This document shows positions 20,983-29,926 of a stretch of DNA of 64,000 nucleotides, piece after piece. The DNA is from an uncultured Polaribacter sp. (GTDB lineage Bacteria; Bacteroidota; Bacteroidia; Flavobacteriales; Flavobacteriaceae), in assembly GCF_947497125.1 (NCBI RefSeq), contig NZ_CANMFI010000001.1:310001-374000 (forward strand). The letters run 5' to 3'. Made by a program: the position numbers and the translations under genes. The first letter of the stretch is position 1, and every line of letters starts with the position of its first letter. The notes beneath the pieces are model-generated. The model made no database searches and was not told the origin of the DNA. It was given only the letters and a program-made list of their open reading frames with translations.

Positions 20983-22491
20983 TTAAAAGGGAACATCGTC
21001 ACCAAAAGCATCTTTAGGTTCAATTCTCTGATTAATAGTAGTGTCATCATCAAAAGGATTGTTCATAGAAGACTGAAACTCGCTACTAAAACCTTCTTCT
21101 AAATCAGAAAATTTAGCAAGATGTCCAGTAAATTTCAAACGAATATTGTCTAAACCACCATTTCTGTGTTTTGCTACAATAAACTCACCTTGTCCTTCAC
21201 AAGGGGTGTGTTCATCATCATCCCATTCTGTCATTCCGTAGTATTCTGGTCTAAAAATAAAGCTTACAATATCTGCATCTTGCTCTATGGCTCCAGATTC
21301 ACGTAAATCTGATAACAATGGTCTTTTAGAACCACCACGGGTTTCAACGGCACGAGATAGTTGAGATAGTGCAATAACGGGTACTTCTAATTCTTTTGCT
21401 AATGCTTTTAAATTTCTAGAAATCATAGAGATTTCTTGTTCACGGTTCCCTCCTGCTTTACCACCAGCTGTCATTAATTGTAAATAATCTATTACAATAA
21501 TTTTTACATTATGTTGCGATACTAATCTTCTTGCTTTTGCACGTAAATCAAATACAGAAAGAGAAGGGGTATCATCTATAAAAATAGGTGCGTCAGATAG
21601 TTTTTTAACCTTTACGTTTAGTTGTTCCCACTCATGAGGCTCTAGGTTTCCTTTTCTTAATTTTTCTGATGTTAGCCCTGTTTCAGAAGAAATCATACGC
21701 GTTATTAACTGCACAGAAGACATCTCTAGAGAAAATACCGCAACACCATGATTAAAATCAATAGCCATGTTTTTTGCCATAGAAATTACAAAAGCTGTTT
21801 TTCCCATACCTGGTCTTGCAGCAATAATTACCAAATCAGAAGGTTGCCAACCAGAGGTTAAAGCATCTAATTTTGTAAAACCTGTTGCCAAACCAGACAT
21901 TCCTTCTTGATTCCCAATTTCTTGAATCTTCTTTAAAGCTTGTTTAACAAGAGATCCTGCAGGTTCTGAACTCTTTTTTAAATTGCCTTGGGTAACTTCA
22001 AATAATTTTGCTTCTGCGTCATCTAACAAATCAAATACATCTGTACCTTCATCGTAGGCATTTTCAATTATTTCACTAGAAATAGAAATTAATTTACGTT
22101 GAATATATTTTTGTAAAATAATACGAGCATGGAACTCGATATGTGCAGAAGAGGCTACTTTTTGTGTAAGTCTTATCAATGAGAAATCACCACCAACAAA
22201 ATCTAATTTCCCGTTCTTTTTTAACAAGTTAGATACTGTTAATAAATCGATAGGTTCAGAATTTTGAAACAACTGATAAATTGCTGCATATATTTCTTGG
22301 TGTTTTTGATCATAAAAAGCATCAGAACTTAAAACATCAATTACATCATCAATTCCTTTTTTATCAATCATCATTGCACCCAAAACAGCTTCTTCTAATT
22401 CTACTGCTTGTGGCGGAATTTTACCTTTTTCGAGGCTAATAATTCTTGCTTTATCTTTTTTTTTACCTGCTATTGCATTCGTTTTTTCCAT
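20983..22491 (-). CDS. dnaB: replicative DNA helicase DnaB
   Basis: PPQAVELEEAVLGAMM, IIAARPGMGKTAFVISMA, DLRESGAIEQDADIV; no intein. Confidence 0.97.
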   Translation of the reverse strand: MEKTNAIAGKKKDKARIISLEKGKIPPQAVELEEAVLGAMMIDKKGIDDVIDVLSSDAFYDQKHQEIYAAIYQLFQNSEPIDLLTVSNLLKKNGKLDFVGGDFSLIRLTQKVASSAHIEFHARIILQKYIQRKLISISSEIIENAYDEGTDVFDLLDDAEAKLFEVTQGNLKKSSEPAGSLVKQALKKIQEIGNQEGMSGLATGFTKLDALTSGWQPSDLVIIAARPGMGKTAFVISMAKNMAIDFNHGVAVFSLEMSSVQLITRMISSETGLTSEKLRKGNLEPHEWEQLNVKVKKLSDAPIFIDDTPSLSVFDLRAKARRLVSQHNVKIIVIDYLQLMTAGGKAGGNREQEISMISRNLKALAKELEVPVIALSQLSRAVETRGGSKRPLLSDLRESGAIEQDADIVSFIFRPEYYGMTEWDDDEHTPCEGQGEFIVAKHRNGGLDNIRLKFTGHLAKFSDLEEGFSSEFQSSMNNPFDDDTTINQRIEPKDAFGDDVPF

Positions 22492-22496
22492 GACTA

Positions 22497-22504
22497 CAAA
22501 TGTA
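22497..22504 (-). promoter_or_regulatory. -7 box (TACATTTG) immediately upstream of dnaB start
   Basis: TAnnTTTG match ending 5 nt from the ATG. Confidence 0.45.
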
Positions 22505-22630
22505 CTTTTTTAGGTTGATTGTATTTTTAAATTTCTAATTTTTATTTGTACACATTTTTTGTAAACTAAATTGTTATTATCTTGTTAACAACCAGTCAAC
22601 TTGTAAAAAATAATAGTATTTTTACAATAA

Positions 22631-23707
22631 ATGAAGTTAAACAAAAACCATCTTTTTCTTTGTATTTCTCTACCAATTCAGATTTTTTTGGTACAATTAT
22701 CTGCAAAAAATCCTAGTTTTGTAGAACAGTATTATGCAAATGGAATCTACCCTTTTATTTCTAAATTTTTAAGAATTATTTTTGGTTGGCTCCCTTTTTC
22801 AATTGGAGATCTTTTATTGGGTTTCCTCCTATTTATGTTTCTACGCTTTTTAGTTAGATTGATAACGTCTCGTTTTAAAAACTTTATTCCAAAAGTAATT
22901 CATTTTACGGCAATCGTATCAGTACTTTATTTTTGTTTCTATCTTTTTTGGGGATTGAATTATTATCGAAAACCATTGGCTGAAAACTTAAATTATCAAC
23001 AAAAAAAATATACTACAGTACAACTTCAAAATGTTACAGAACATATTATAGAAAAACTTAATTTTTATCAACTTGAAATCACAAAAAACGATACTCTACA
23101 AGTAAAAAATCCTTATCAACAAAAAGAAATGTATGATATGGCTGTTGTAGGTTATCAAAATTTAGAGAAAGAGTATCCGCAGTTAAAATACCGATATGCA
23201 TCTGTAAAAAGCTCTTTAATGAGTTTGTTGCAAACCTATAATAGTACCGGAGGTTATATGAATCCGTTAACCGGAGAAGCTCAGGTAAATGATAAAATTC
23301 CGAAAACAGGATATCCAACAACGGTTTGTCATGAAATGGCACATCAGATTGGGTATGCGGCAGAAAATGAAGCCAATTTTGTAGGTTTTTTAGCAGCAAC
23401 CTGTAATGAGGATCTGTATTTTAAATATGCAAGTTACAGAATGGCTTTTAGTTACTGTATTTCTGAACTTAGAAAAAGAGACTCACAGCTATCTAAAGAA
23501 CTTTGGCTATCTGTAAACAAAGGTGTTTTAAAAGATTTTAACTCGAGTTATTTGTTTTGGGAAACGTATAAAAATCCTTTTGAACCCATTGTGAAAAAAG
23601 GATATAATGCGTATTTGAAAGCCAATAAACAAGCCAAAGGCATTGCTTCTTATAATTATGTAGTAGATCTATTAATCACTTATTTTGATACTTTAGAGCT
23701 GAACTAG
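22631..23707 (+). CDS. DUF3810 domain-containing membrane protein, zincin-like HExxH motif
   Basis: N-terminal TMs; CHEMAHQIGYAAENEANFVGFLA. Confidence 0.85.
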   Translation: MKLNKNHLFLCISLPIQIFLVQLSAKNPSFVEQYYANGIYPFISKFLRIIFGWLPFSIGDLLLGFLLFMFLRFLVRLITSRFKNFIPKVIHFTAIVSVLYFCFYLFWGLNYYRKPLAENLNYQQKKYTTVQLQNVTEHIIEKLNFYQLEITKNDTLQVKNPYQQKEMYDMAVVGYQNLEKEYPQLKYRYASVKSSLMSLLQTYNSTGGYMNPLTGEAQVNDKIPKTGYPTTVCHEMAHQIGYAAENEANFVGFLAATCNEDLYFKYASYRMAFSYCISELRKRDSQLSKELWLSVNKGVLKDFNSSYLFWETYKNPFEPIVKKGYNAYLKANKQAKGIASYNYVVDLLITYFDTLELN

Positions 23708-23798
23708 TTTCCTTAAAAAATTGTTAATTTTTTGTTTTTTAACAACTAACAAAAATGGTATCTATAAATTTAGCAACAATTCAAATAACCCAAACTAC

Positions 23799-26759
23799 AT
23801 GAAAAAACTATTTTTCCTACTCTTTTTCTTGTCGCTAACCTTTTCTTATGCGCAAGACTATTTCCCTACGGATGCAGGAGTAAAAACAACAGAAAACACC
23901 TTAACGGCATTTACAAATGCTATCATTTATGAAACCCCAAAAAAAGTAATTAAAAATGGGACTTTACTAATAGAAAATGGCAAAGTATTGGCTATTGGAA
24001 AATCTGTAAAAATTCCAAAAAATGCAAAAATCATTGATTTAGAGGGTAAAACAATCTACCCTTCTTTTATAGATGTGTATTCTAATTTCGGAATCAATAA
24101 ACCTAAAAGAGCAAGTAGCAACTCTAGATCAACACAATACGAACCTTCTAGAGAAGGCTATTATTGGAACGATCATATTAGACCAGACGTAAATCCTTTA
24201 AAAGATTTTTCTTTTGATGGTAAAAAAGCAAAAGAATTAATTGCTGCTGGTTTTGGTGTAGTAAATACGCACATGGAAGACGGTATTGTTAGAGGAAACG
24301 GAATATTGGTTGCTTTAAACCCTAATTCTTCTGATGCATACAGAATTTTAGATACCAAGTCAGCACAATATTTATCGTTCTCTAAAAGTGCTGCTTCTAG
24401 TCAAGCTTATCCTGGTTCTAAAATGGGTGCTATGGCATTGTTAAGACAAACCTATAATGATGCTTCTTGGTATGCAGACGGAAATATGCAGAATAAAGAT
24501 TTAGCATTAGAAGCTTTAAATAAGAACAAAAACTTAGTTCAAATTTTTAAAACTGATAACCTTTTAGATGCATTTAGAGCAGATAAGGTAGGAGATGAAT
24601 TTGGAATTCAATACACCATTGTTGGATCTGGAGAAGAATATGAAAGAATTACTGATGTTAAAAACACAAATGCAAATTTTATAATTCCGATTAATTTTAG
24701 CAATGCATACGATGTTTCTAATCCGCTTTTGGCGCAACAAATATCTCTAAGAGATATGCGTAAATGGAATCAAGAACCATCAAATTTAAAAGTATTAGCA
24801 GAAAACAATGTAAACTTTGCAATTACCACAAATGGTTTAAAATCTGTAAAAACATTTCATACAAACCTACAGAAGGCCATAAAATATGGTTTTGATAAAG
24901 AAAAAGCGCTAGAAGCTCTTACAACAATACCTGCAAGCATCATTGGTAACAACCTAGTTGGTAATTTAACTGAAGGTAGTTATGCCAATTTTATCATTAC
25001 TTCTGGCGATGTTTTTGATGCCGAAACAACCTTATATGAAAATTGGGTGCAAGGCGGTAAAAATGTAGTAAACAGCATGTCTATAAAAGACATTACAGGT
25101 GAGTACATGCTTTCTGTAAATGGCCAAAATTATTCAATGTCTGTTTCAGGAAAAGGAGCTAAACAAACTGCAGCCATTCAATTAGGAGATCAAAAAATTA
25201 AGTCTAAATTTTCTTTTAAAGATGATTGGATTGCGATTACTTTAAACGAAGATAGTGGCTACACAAGGTTAATGGGGCAAACTATTAACAATGCTTCTGT
25301 TTTAGAAGGAATAGCCTATGATACAAAAGGAAATGAAACTTCTTGGTCTGCAAGTAAAAAAGTAGCTAAAGATTCTGAAAAGAAAAAACAAAAAGAAACC
25401 AAACAAACTCCAGTTGTTGTACTTCCGGTTAGTTATCCAAACCTTGGTTTTGGAAATATAAAGGTACCAGAAACTGAAACGATTTTAATAAAAAACACAA
25501 CTGTTTGGACTAGTGAAGACGCAGGTATATTAAAAAACACAGATGTACTTTTAAAAGATGGAAAGATAGCAGCCATCGGTAAAAATTTAAAATCAAGAAA
25601 TGCTACCGAAATTGACGGAACAGGCAAACATTTAACTGCTGGTATTGTAGACGAACATTCACACATTGCAACATCTGCAGTAAATGAATGGGCTCAAAAC
25701 TCTACAGCAGAAGTAACCATAGAAGATGTAATAGATCCGAACGATATTAATATTTATAGAAATCTTTCTGGTGGTACTACTACATCACAAATATTACATG
25801 GTTCTGCAAACCCAATTGGTGGACGTTCTGCAATTATCAAACTAAAATGGGGAGAAAATGCAGAAAATATGATTTATGACAATTCGCCTAAATTTATAAA
25901 GTTTGCTTTAGGAGAAAATGTAAAACAGTCTAGATATGAGAATGGTACTCGTTTTCCACAAACCAGAATGGGTGTAGAACAATTGTTTATAGATTATTTT
26001 ACAAGAGCCAAAGCCTATGATGCTGTTAAAAAAAGTGGCAAACCCTACAGAAAGGATGACGAAATGGAAACCTTGGCGGAAATTTTAAACGGAGAACGTT
26101 TTATTTCTTGTCACTCTTATGTTCAATCAGAAATTAATATGTTAATGAAGGTTGCAGATAAAATGGGCTTTAAAGTAAACACGTTTACACATATTTTAGA
26201 AGGCTATAAAGTAGCAGATAAAATGGCGGCTCATGGTGTTGGAGGTTCTACTTTTTCTGATTGGTGGGCATACAAATACGAAGTAAATGATGCCATTCCT
26301 TACAATGCTGCAATTATGCACAATGCGGGTGTAACTGTTGCTATTAATTCTGATGATAGAGAAATGTCTAGAAGATTAAACCAAGAAGCAGCTAAAACTA
26401 TAAAATATGGAGGTATGTCTGAGTTAGAAGCTTGGAAAACAGTAACCATTAACCCTGCAAAGTTATTGCATATAGACGACAGGGTTGGTAGTATAAAAGA
26501 AGGTAAAGATGCTGATGTAGTGTTGTGGAGCCATCATCCGATGTCTATTTATGCAAAAGTTGAAAAAACAATTGTAGAAGGTAGTATTTTTTTTGACAGA
26601 ATAGAAGATCAGAAAAAACGTGTTGCAATTCAACAAGAAAAAAGTACTTTAATTACAATGATGTTGAATGAAAAATTGAATGGCGGAAAAACAAAACCAC
26701 CAATGAAAAGAGAAGACAGAAACTTTGAATGTGATACTTTAGAAGAACTTAAAAACTAA
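23799..26759 (+). CDS. secreted amidohydrolase family protein with two amidohydrolase-like regions
   Basis: Signal peptide MKKLFFLLFFLSLTFSYAQ at ATG 23799; GKHLTAGIVDEHSHIATSAVNEW, GSIKEGKDADVVLWSHHP; two repeats of the N-terminal beta-sandwich. Confidence 0.9.
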   Translation: MKKLFFLLFFLSLTFSYAQDYFPTDAGVKTTENTLTAFTNAIIYETPKKVIKNGTLLIENGKVLAIGKSVKIPKNAKIIDLEGKTIYPSFIDVYSNFGINKPKRASSNSRSTQYEPSREGYYWNDHIRPDVNPLKDFSFDGKKAKELIAAGFGVVNTHMEDGIVRGNGILVALNPNSSDAYRILDTKSAQYLSFSKSAASSQAYPGSKMGAMALLRQTYNDASWYADGNMQNKDLALEALNKNKNLVQIFKTDNLLDAFRADKVGDEFGIQYTIVGSGEEYERITDVKNTNANFIIPINFSNAYDVSNPLLAQQISLRDMRKWNQEPSNLKVLAENNVNFAITTNGLKSVKTFHTNLQKAIKYGFDKEKALEALTTIPASIIGNNLVGNLTEGSYANFIITSGDVFDAETTLYENWVQGGKNVVNSMSIKDITGEYMLSVNGQNYSMSVSGKGAKQTAAIQLGDQKIKSKFSFKDDWIAITLNEDSGYTRLMGQTINNASVLEGIAYDTKGNETSWSASKKVAKDSEKKKQKETKQTPVVVLPVSYPNLGFGNIKVPETETILIKNTTVWTSEDAGILKNTDVLLKDGKIAAIGKNLKSRNATEIDGTGKHLTAGIVDEHSHIATSAVNEWAQNSTAEVTIEDVIDPNDINIYRNLSGGTTTSQILHGSANPIGGRSAIIKLKWGENAENMIYDNSPKFIKFALGENVKQSRYENGTRFPQTRMGVEQLFIDYFTRAKAYDAVKKSGKPYRKDDEMETLAEILNGERFISCHSYVQSEINMLMKVADKMGFKVNTFTHILEGYKVADKMAAHGVGGSTFSDWWAYKYEVNDAIPYNAAIMHNAGVTVAINSDDREMSRRLNQEAAKTIKYGGMSELEAWKTVTINPAKLLHIDDRVGSIKEGKDADVVLWSHHPMSIYAKVEKTIVEGSIFFDRIEDQKKRVAIQQEKSTLITMMLNEKLNGGKTKPPMKREDRNFECDTLEELKN

Positions 26760-26764
26760 TAACC

Positions 26765-28060
26765 ATGAAAAAAACATTATATAGTTTGCTATTTTTCTTC
26801 TTAGTAGGAAATAGTATAGCGCAGCAAACACCAGCAGATACACAAACAATGCCATTTTCTATTGAAGGTGCAACAGCACATTTAGGAAACGGAAAAGTAA
26901 TAGAGAACTCATTAATTATATTTAGTGATGGGAAACTTACGTTTGTAGGCTCTGCAATGAATAAAATTGCAAGACAAGGCACCATTATTGATGCCAAAAA
27001 CAAACACGTATATCCTGGATTTATTGCTACCAATGCCACTTTAGGTTTGGTAGAAATAGATGCCGTAAAAGCAAGTGATGATGAAGATGAAATTGGTCCA
27101 GTAAATCCGCATATTAGAAGTATTATTGCCTACAATGCAGAAAGTAAGGTAGTAGAATCTATGCGTCCGAATGGTGTTTTAATGGCACAAATTACTCCAA
27201 GAGGCGGTATTATTTCAGGTACTTCTTCTGTTGTACAATTAGATGCTTGGAACTGGGAAGATGCAGCCATAAAAACAGATGACGGAATTCATATGAATTG
27301 GCCAGGAAGTTTTAAGCGTGGTAGATGGTGGTTGGGTGAAGATCCGGCAATGAAACCAGACACAAAATATGCCGAAAACATCCAAGAGATAAAAGGTTAT
27401 TTAGAAAATGCTAAATTGTATCTATCAAACACCAATGTAGAAAAACATCTACCATACGAAGCTACTGCTGGCTTGTTTGATGGTTCTAAAAGATTGTATG
27501 TACATGTAGATGGTTTAAAAGAAATAACAGATGCAGTAACCATTGCAAAACAATTAGGAGTTAAAAAAGTTACCATTGTAAGAGCTGCAGAAGCAGATAA
27601 AGTAACAGAGCTATTAAAAAAGCACAATGTTTCTGTTATAATAAACAGACCTCATAGAAATCCTGATAATGAAGATGATGCTTATGATGCTTCTTATACA
27701 ATTGCAAAAACATTAAATGATGCCGGTATTGTGGTAAGTGTTGGTATGGAAGGGCAAATGGAGCGTATGAATACTAGAAATATTCCGTTTTACGCTGGTA
27801 CTTTTGCCGCTCACGGTTTAGAAAAAGAAGAAGCTGTAAAATTAATTACCCTAAATGCAGCTAAAATAATTGGTATAGATGCTTTTGCAGGTTCTTTGGA
27901 AGTTGGTAAAGATGCTACCCTATTTATTTCTGAAGGAGATGCATTAGAAATGACAGGAAACATTTTAACAGATGCATTTATTCAAGGAAGAAAAATTAGT
28001 TTAGAAACGCACCAAACAAAATTATGGAAACGTTATTCTAATAAATACAAGTCTAAGTAA
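26765..28060 (+). CDS. secreted amidohydrolase family protein
   Basis: Signal peptide; KHVYPGFIATNATLGLVEIDAV, AGSLEVGKDATLFISEGDALEM. Confidence 0.88.
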   Translation: MKKTLYSLLFFFLVGNSIAQQTPADTQTMPFSIEGATAHLGNGKVIENSLIIFSDGKLTFVGSAMNKIARQGTIIDAKNKHVYPGFIATNATLGLVEIDAVKASDDEDEIGPVNPHIRSIIAYNAESKVVESMRPNGVLMAQITPRGGIISGTSSVVQLDAWNWEDAAIKTDDGIHMNWPGSFKRGRWWLGEDPAMKPDTKYAENIQEIKGYLENAKLYLSNTNVEKHLPYEATAGLFDGSKRLYVHVDGLKEITDAVTIAKQLGVKKVTIVRAAEADKVTELLKKHNVSVIINRPHRNPDNEDDAYDASYTIAKTLNDAGIVVSVGMEGQMERMNTRNIPFYAGTFAAHGLEKEEAVKLITLNAAKIIGIDAFAGSLEVGKDATLFISEGDALEMTGNILTDAFIQGRKISLETHQTKLWKRYSNKYKSK

Positions 28061-28074
28061 ATGTATTGAAAATA

Positions 28075-28109
28075 AAAGTAAAGGCTCGCTATTTGCGAGC
28101 CTTTACTTT
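28075..28109 (+). terminator. rho-independent terminator
   Basis: aaagtaaaggctcgc-tattt-gcgagcctttacttt hairpin followed by T-tract. Confidence 0.88.
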
Positions 28110-28171
28110 TTAAATGAAATAGACAGACAGTTAATACATGTTGTTAGTAGTAAAAAACACCAACAATTAGG

Positions 28172-28179
28172 TATATTTG
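28172..28179 (+). promoter_or_regulatory. -7 box (TATATTTG) just upstream of the rRNA/tRNA methyltransferase start
   Basis: TAnnTTTG match ending 5 nt before the ATG at 28185. Confidence 0.5.
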
Positions 28180-28184
28180 TGCTA

Positions 28185-28976
28185 ATGAAAGAAATTACAA
28201 GCACGCAGAACCCTTACATTAAAGACCTTTTAAAACTGCAGGAAAAAGCAAGAGAACGCAAAAAAAAAGGACTTTTTATTATTGAAGGAAAAAGAGAAAT
28301 ATCACTCGCAGTAACTGCAAATTATGTTTTTGATACTGTACTTTTTGTCCCAGATTTAATTACTGAACAAGAACTCTTAGCATTGTTTAACGAAAACGTA
28401 AATCGTATTGTAATTTCTAAAGAAGTCTATCAAAAAGTTGCTTATAGAGATTCTACGGAAGGCATTATTGCAGTTACAAAAACCAAAAACTTTGCACTAG
28501 ATCAAATCGTGTTTAACAACAAAAAACCATTAGTTTTAGTTGCAGAAGGCATTGAAAAACCTGGAAACCTTGGAGCACTTTTAAGAACTGCAGACGCAGC
28601 AAATGCAGATGCGGTATTTATTGCAAATCCAAAAACAGACGTTTACAATACAAATATTATTAGATCTAGCGTAGGATGTGTATTTACCAATCAAATCGGC
28701 ATTGGCACATCAGAAGAAATTGTAACCTTTTTACATGCAAACAATATCGCTATGTTTGCTACTACCTTGCAAAACTCAAATCCCTATTTTAAAGAAGATT
28801 ATACCAAGGCAACTGCTATTGTAGTTGGTACAGAAGCAACAGGTTTAACTACTATTTTTAGAGAAAAAGCAACTCAAAATATAAACATACCAATGCAAGG
28901 CAAAATAGATTCTATGAATGTATCTGTTGCTGCAGCTATTGTTTTGTTTGAAGCAAAAAGACAACGCGGTTTTTAA
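28185..28976 (+). CDS. TrmH/SpoU-family RNA 2'-O-methyltransferase
   Basis: ITSTQNPYIKDLLKLQEKARERKKKGLFIIEGKREI, LVAEGIEKPGNLGALLRTADAANADAV, VGTEATGL, MQGKIDSMNVSVAAAIVLFE. Confidence 0.95.
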   Translation: MKEITSTQNPYIKDLLKLQEKARERKKKGLFIIEGKREISLAVTANYVFDTVLFVPDLITEQELLALFNENVNRIVISKEVYQKVAYRDSTEGIIAVTKTKNFALDQIVFNNKKPLVLVAEGIEKPGNLGALLRTADAANADAVFIANPKTDVYNTNIIRSSVGCVFTNQIGIGTSEEIVTFLHANNIAMFATTLQNSNPYFKEDYTKATAIVVGTEATGLTTIFREKATQNINIPMQGKIDSMNVSVAAAIVLFEAKRQRGF

Positions 28977-29060
28977 ACAAAACCCAAACAATAGTCGTAT
29001 TATTTTCGCGAAAAATTGTAAATTGTATGCGAACACCTCATATAAAGTAACGTAGAGAAA

Positions 29061-29807
29061 ATGAAAATGTTAGGAATAGATATTGGTGGTTCTGGTATAA
29101 AAGGAGCCATTGTAAATACAAAGACAGGAGCTTTATTGTCTGATAGATTTAGAATAGAAACACCAAAACCTGCTACACCAGAAGCTGTTGCCAAAGTAAT
29201 ACAAGAAATGGTTACTCATTTTAATTGGAAAAAAGCTGTGGGTTGTAGTTTTCCTACTACAATTGTAGATGGTAAATGCATACATTCAGGAAATTTAAGC
29301 GAAAAATGGCTACATGTAAAAGTAGACAAGTTGTTTAAAAAAGAATGCAACTTACCTTTTTACATTAGCAATGATGCAGATTTAGCTGGTTTGGCTGAAG
29401 TTAGTTTAGGAGCTGCAAAAAAAGAAAAAGGAGTTGTAATTGTAATTACAATTGGCACAGGCATTGGTTCTGGCTTATTTTATAATGGTAAATTAATTCC
29501 GAATCTAGAAATAGGTAAAATGCTACATTCAAACGGTAAAATTATTGAGCTTTATACTGCAGATTCTGTAAGAAAAAAAGAAGGTTTAAAATTGGCGGAA
29601 TGGGCAAAAAGATTTGACAATCTTTTAGAATATATTAGAGTTGTGTACACACCCAGTTTAATTGTGTTAGGTGGTGGTATTAGTAAAAAATTCGATAATT
29701 TTAAACAACACCTAACCACAGATGTAAAAGTAAAAGTTGCTAAATTTAAAAACAATGCAGGCATTATTGGTGCTGCAATGCATGCTGCTAATAATTCTAA
29801 AAAGTAA
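29061..29807 (+). CDS. ppgK: polyphosphate glucokinase (ROK family)
   Basis: MLGIDIGGSGIKGAIVNTKTG, VVIVITIGTGIGSGLFYNGKLIPNLE. Confidence 0.9.
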   Translation: MKMLGIDIGGSGIKGAIVNTKTGALLSDRFRIETPKPATPEAVAKVIQEMVTHFNWKKAVGCSFPTTIVDGKCIHSGNLSEKWLHVKVDKLFKKECNLPFYISNDADLAGLAEVSLGAAKKEKGVVIVITIGTGIGSGLFYNGKLIPNLEIGKMLHSNGKIIELYTADSVRKKEGLKLAEWAKRFDNLLEYIRVVYTPSLIVLGGGISKKFDNFKQHLTTDVKVKVAKFKNNAGIIGAAMHAANNSKK

Positions 29808-29926
29808 TTTTATCTAAAATTAGATTACACCCTTCATTTAGCTATAAATATTTTTAAATGATAATCTTTGTAAGTTATCATTCTTATTGTTAATTTCACT
29901 TTATCATATACTAACAAACATTTCAC

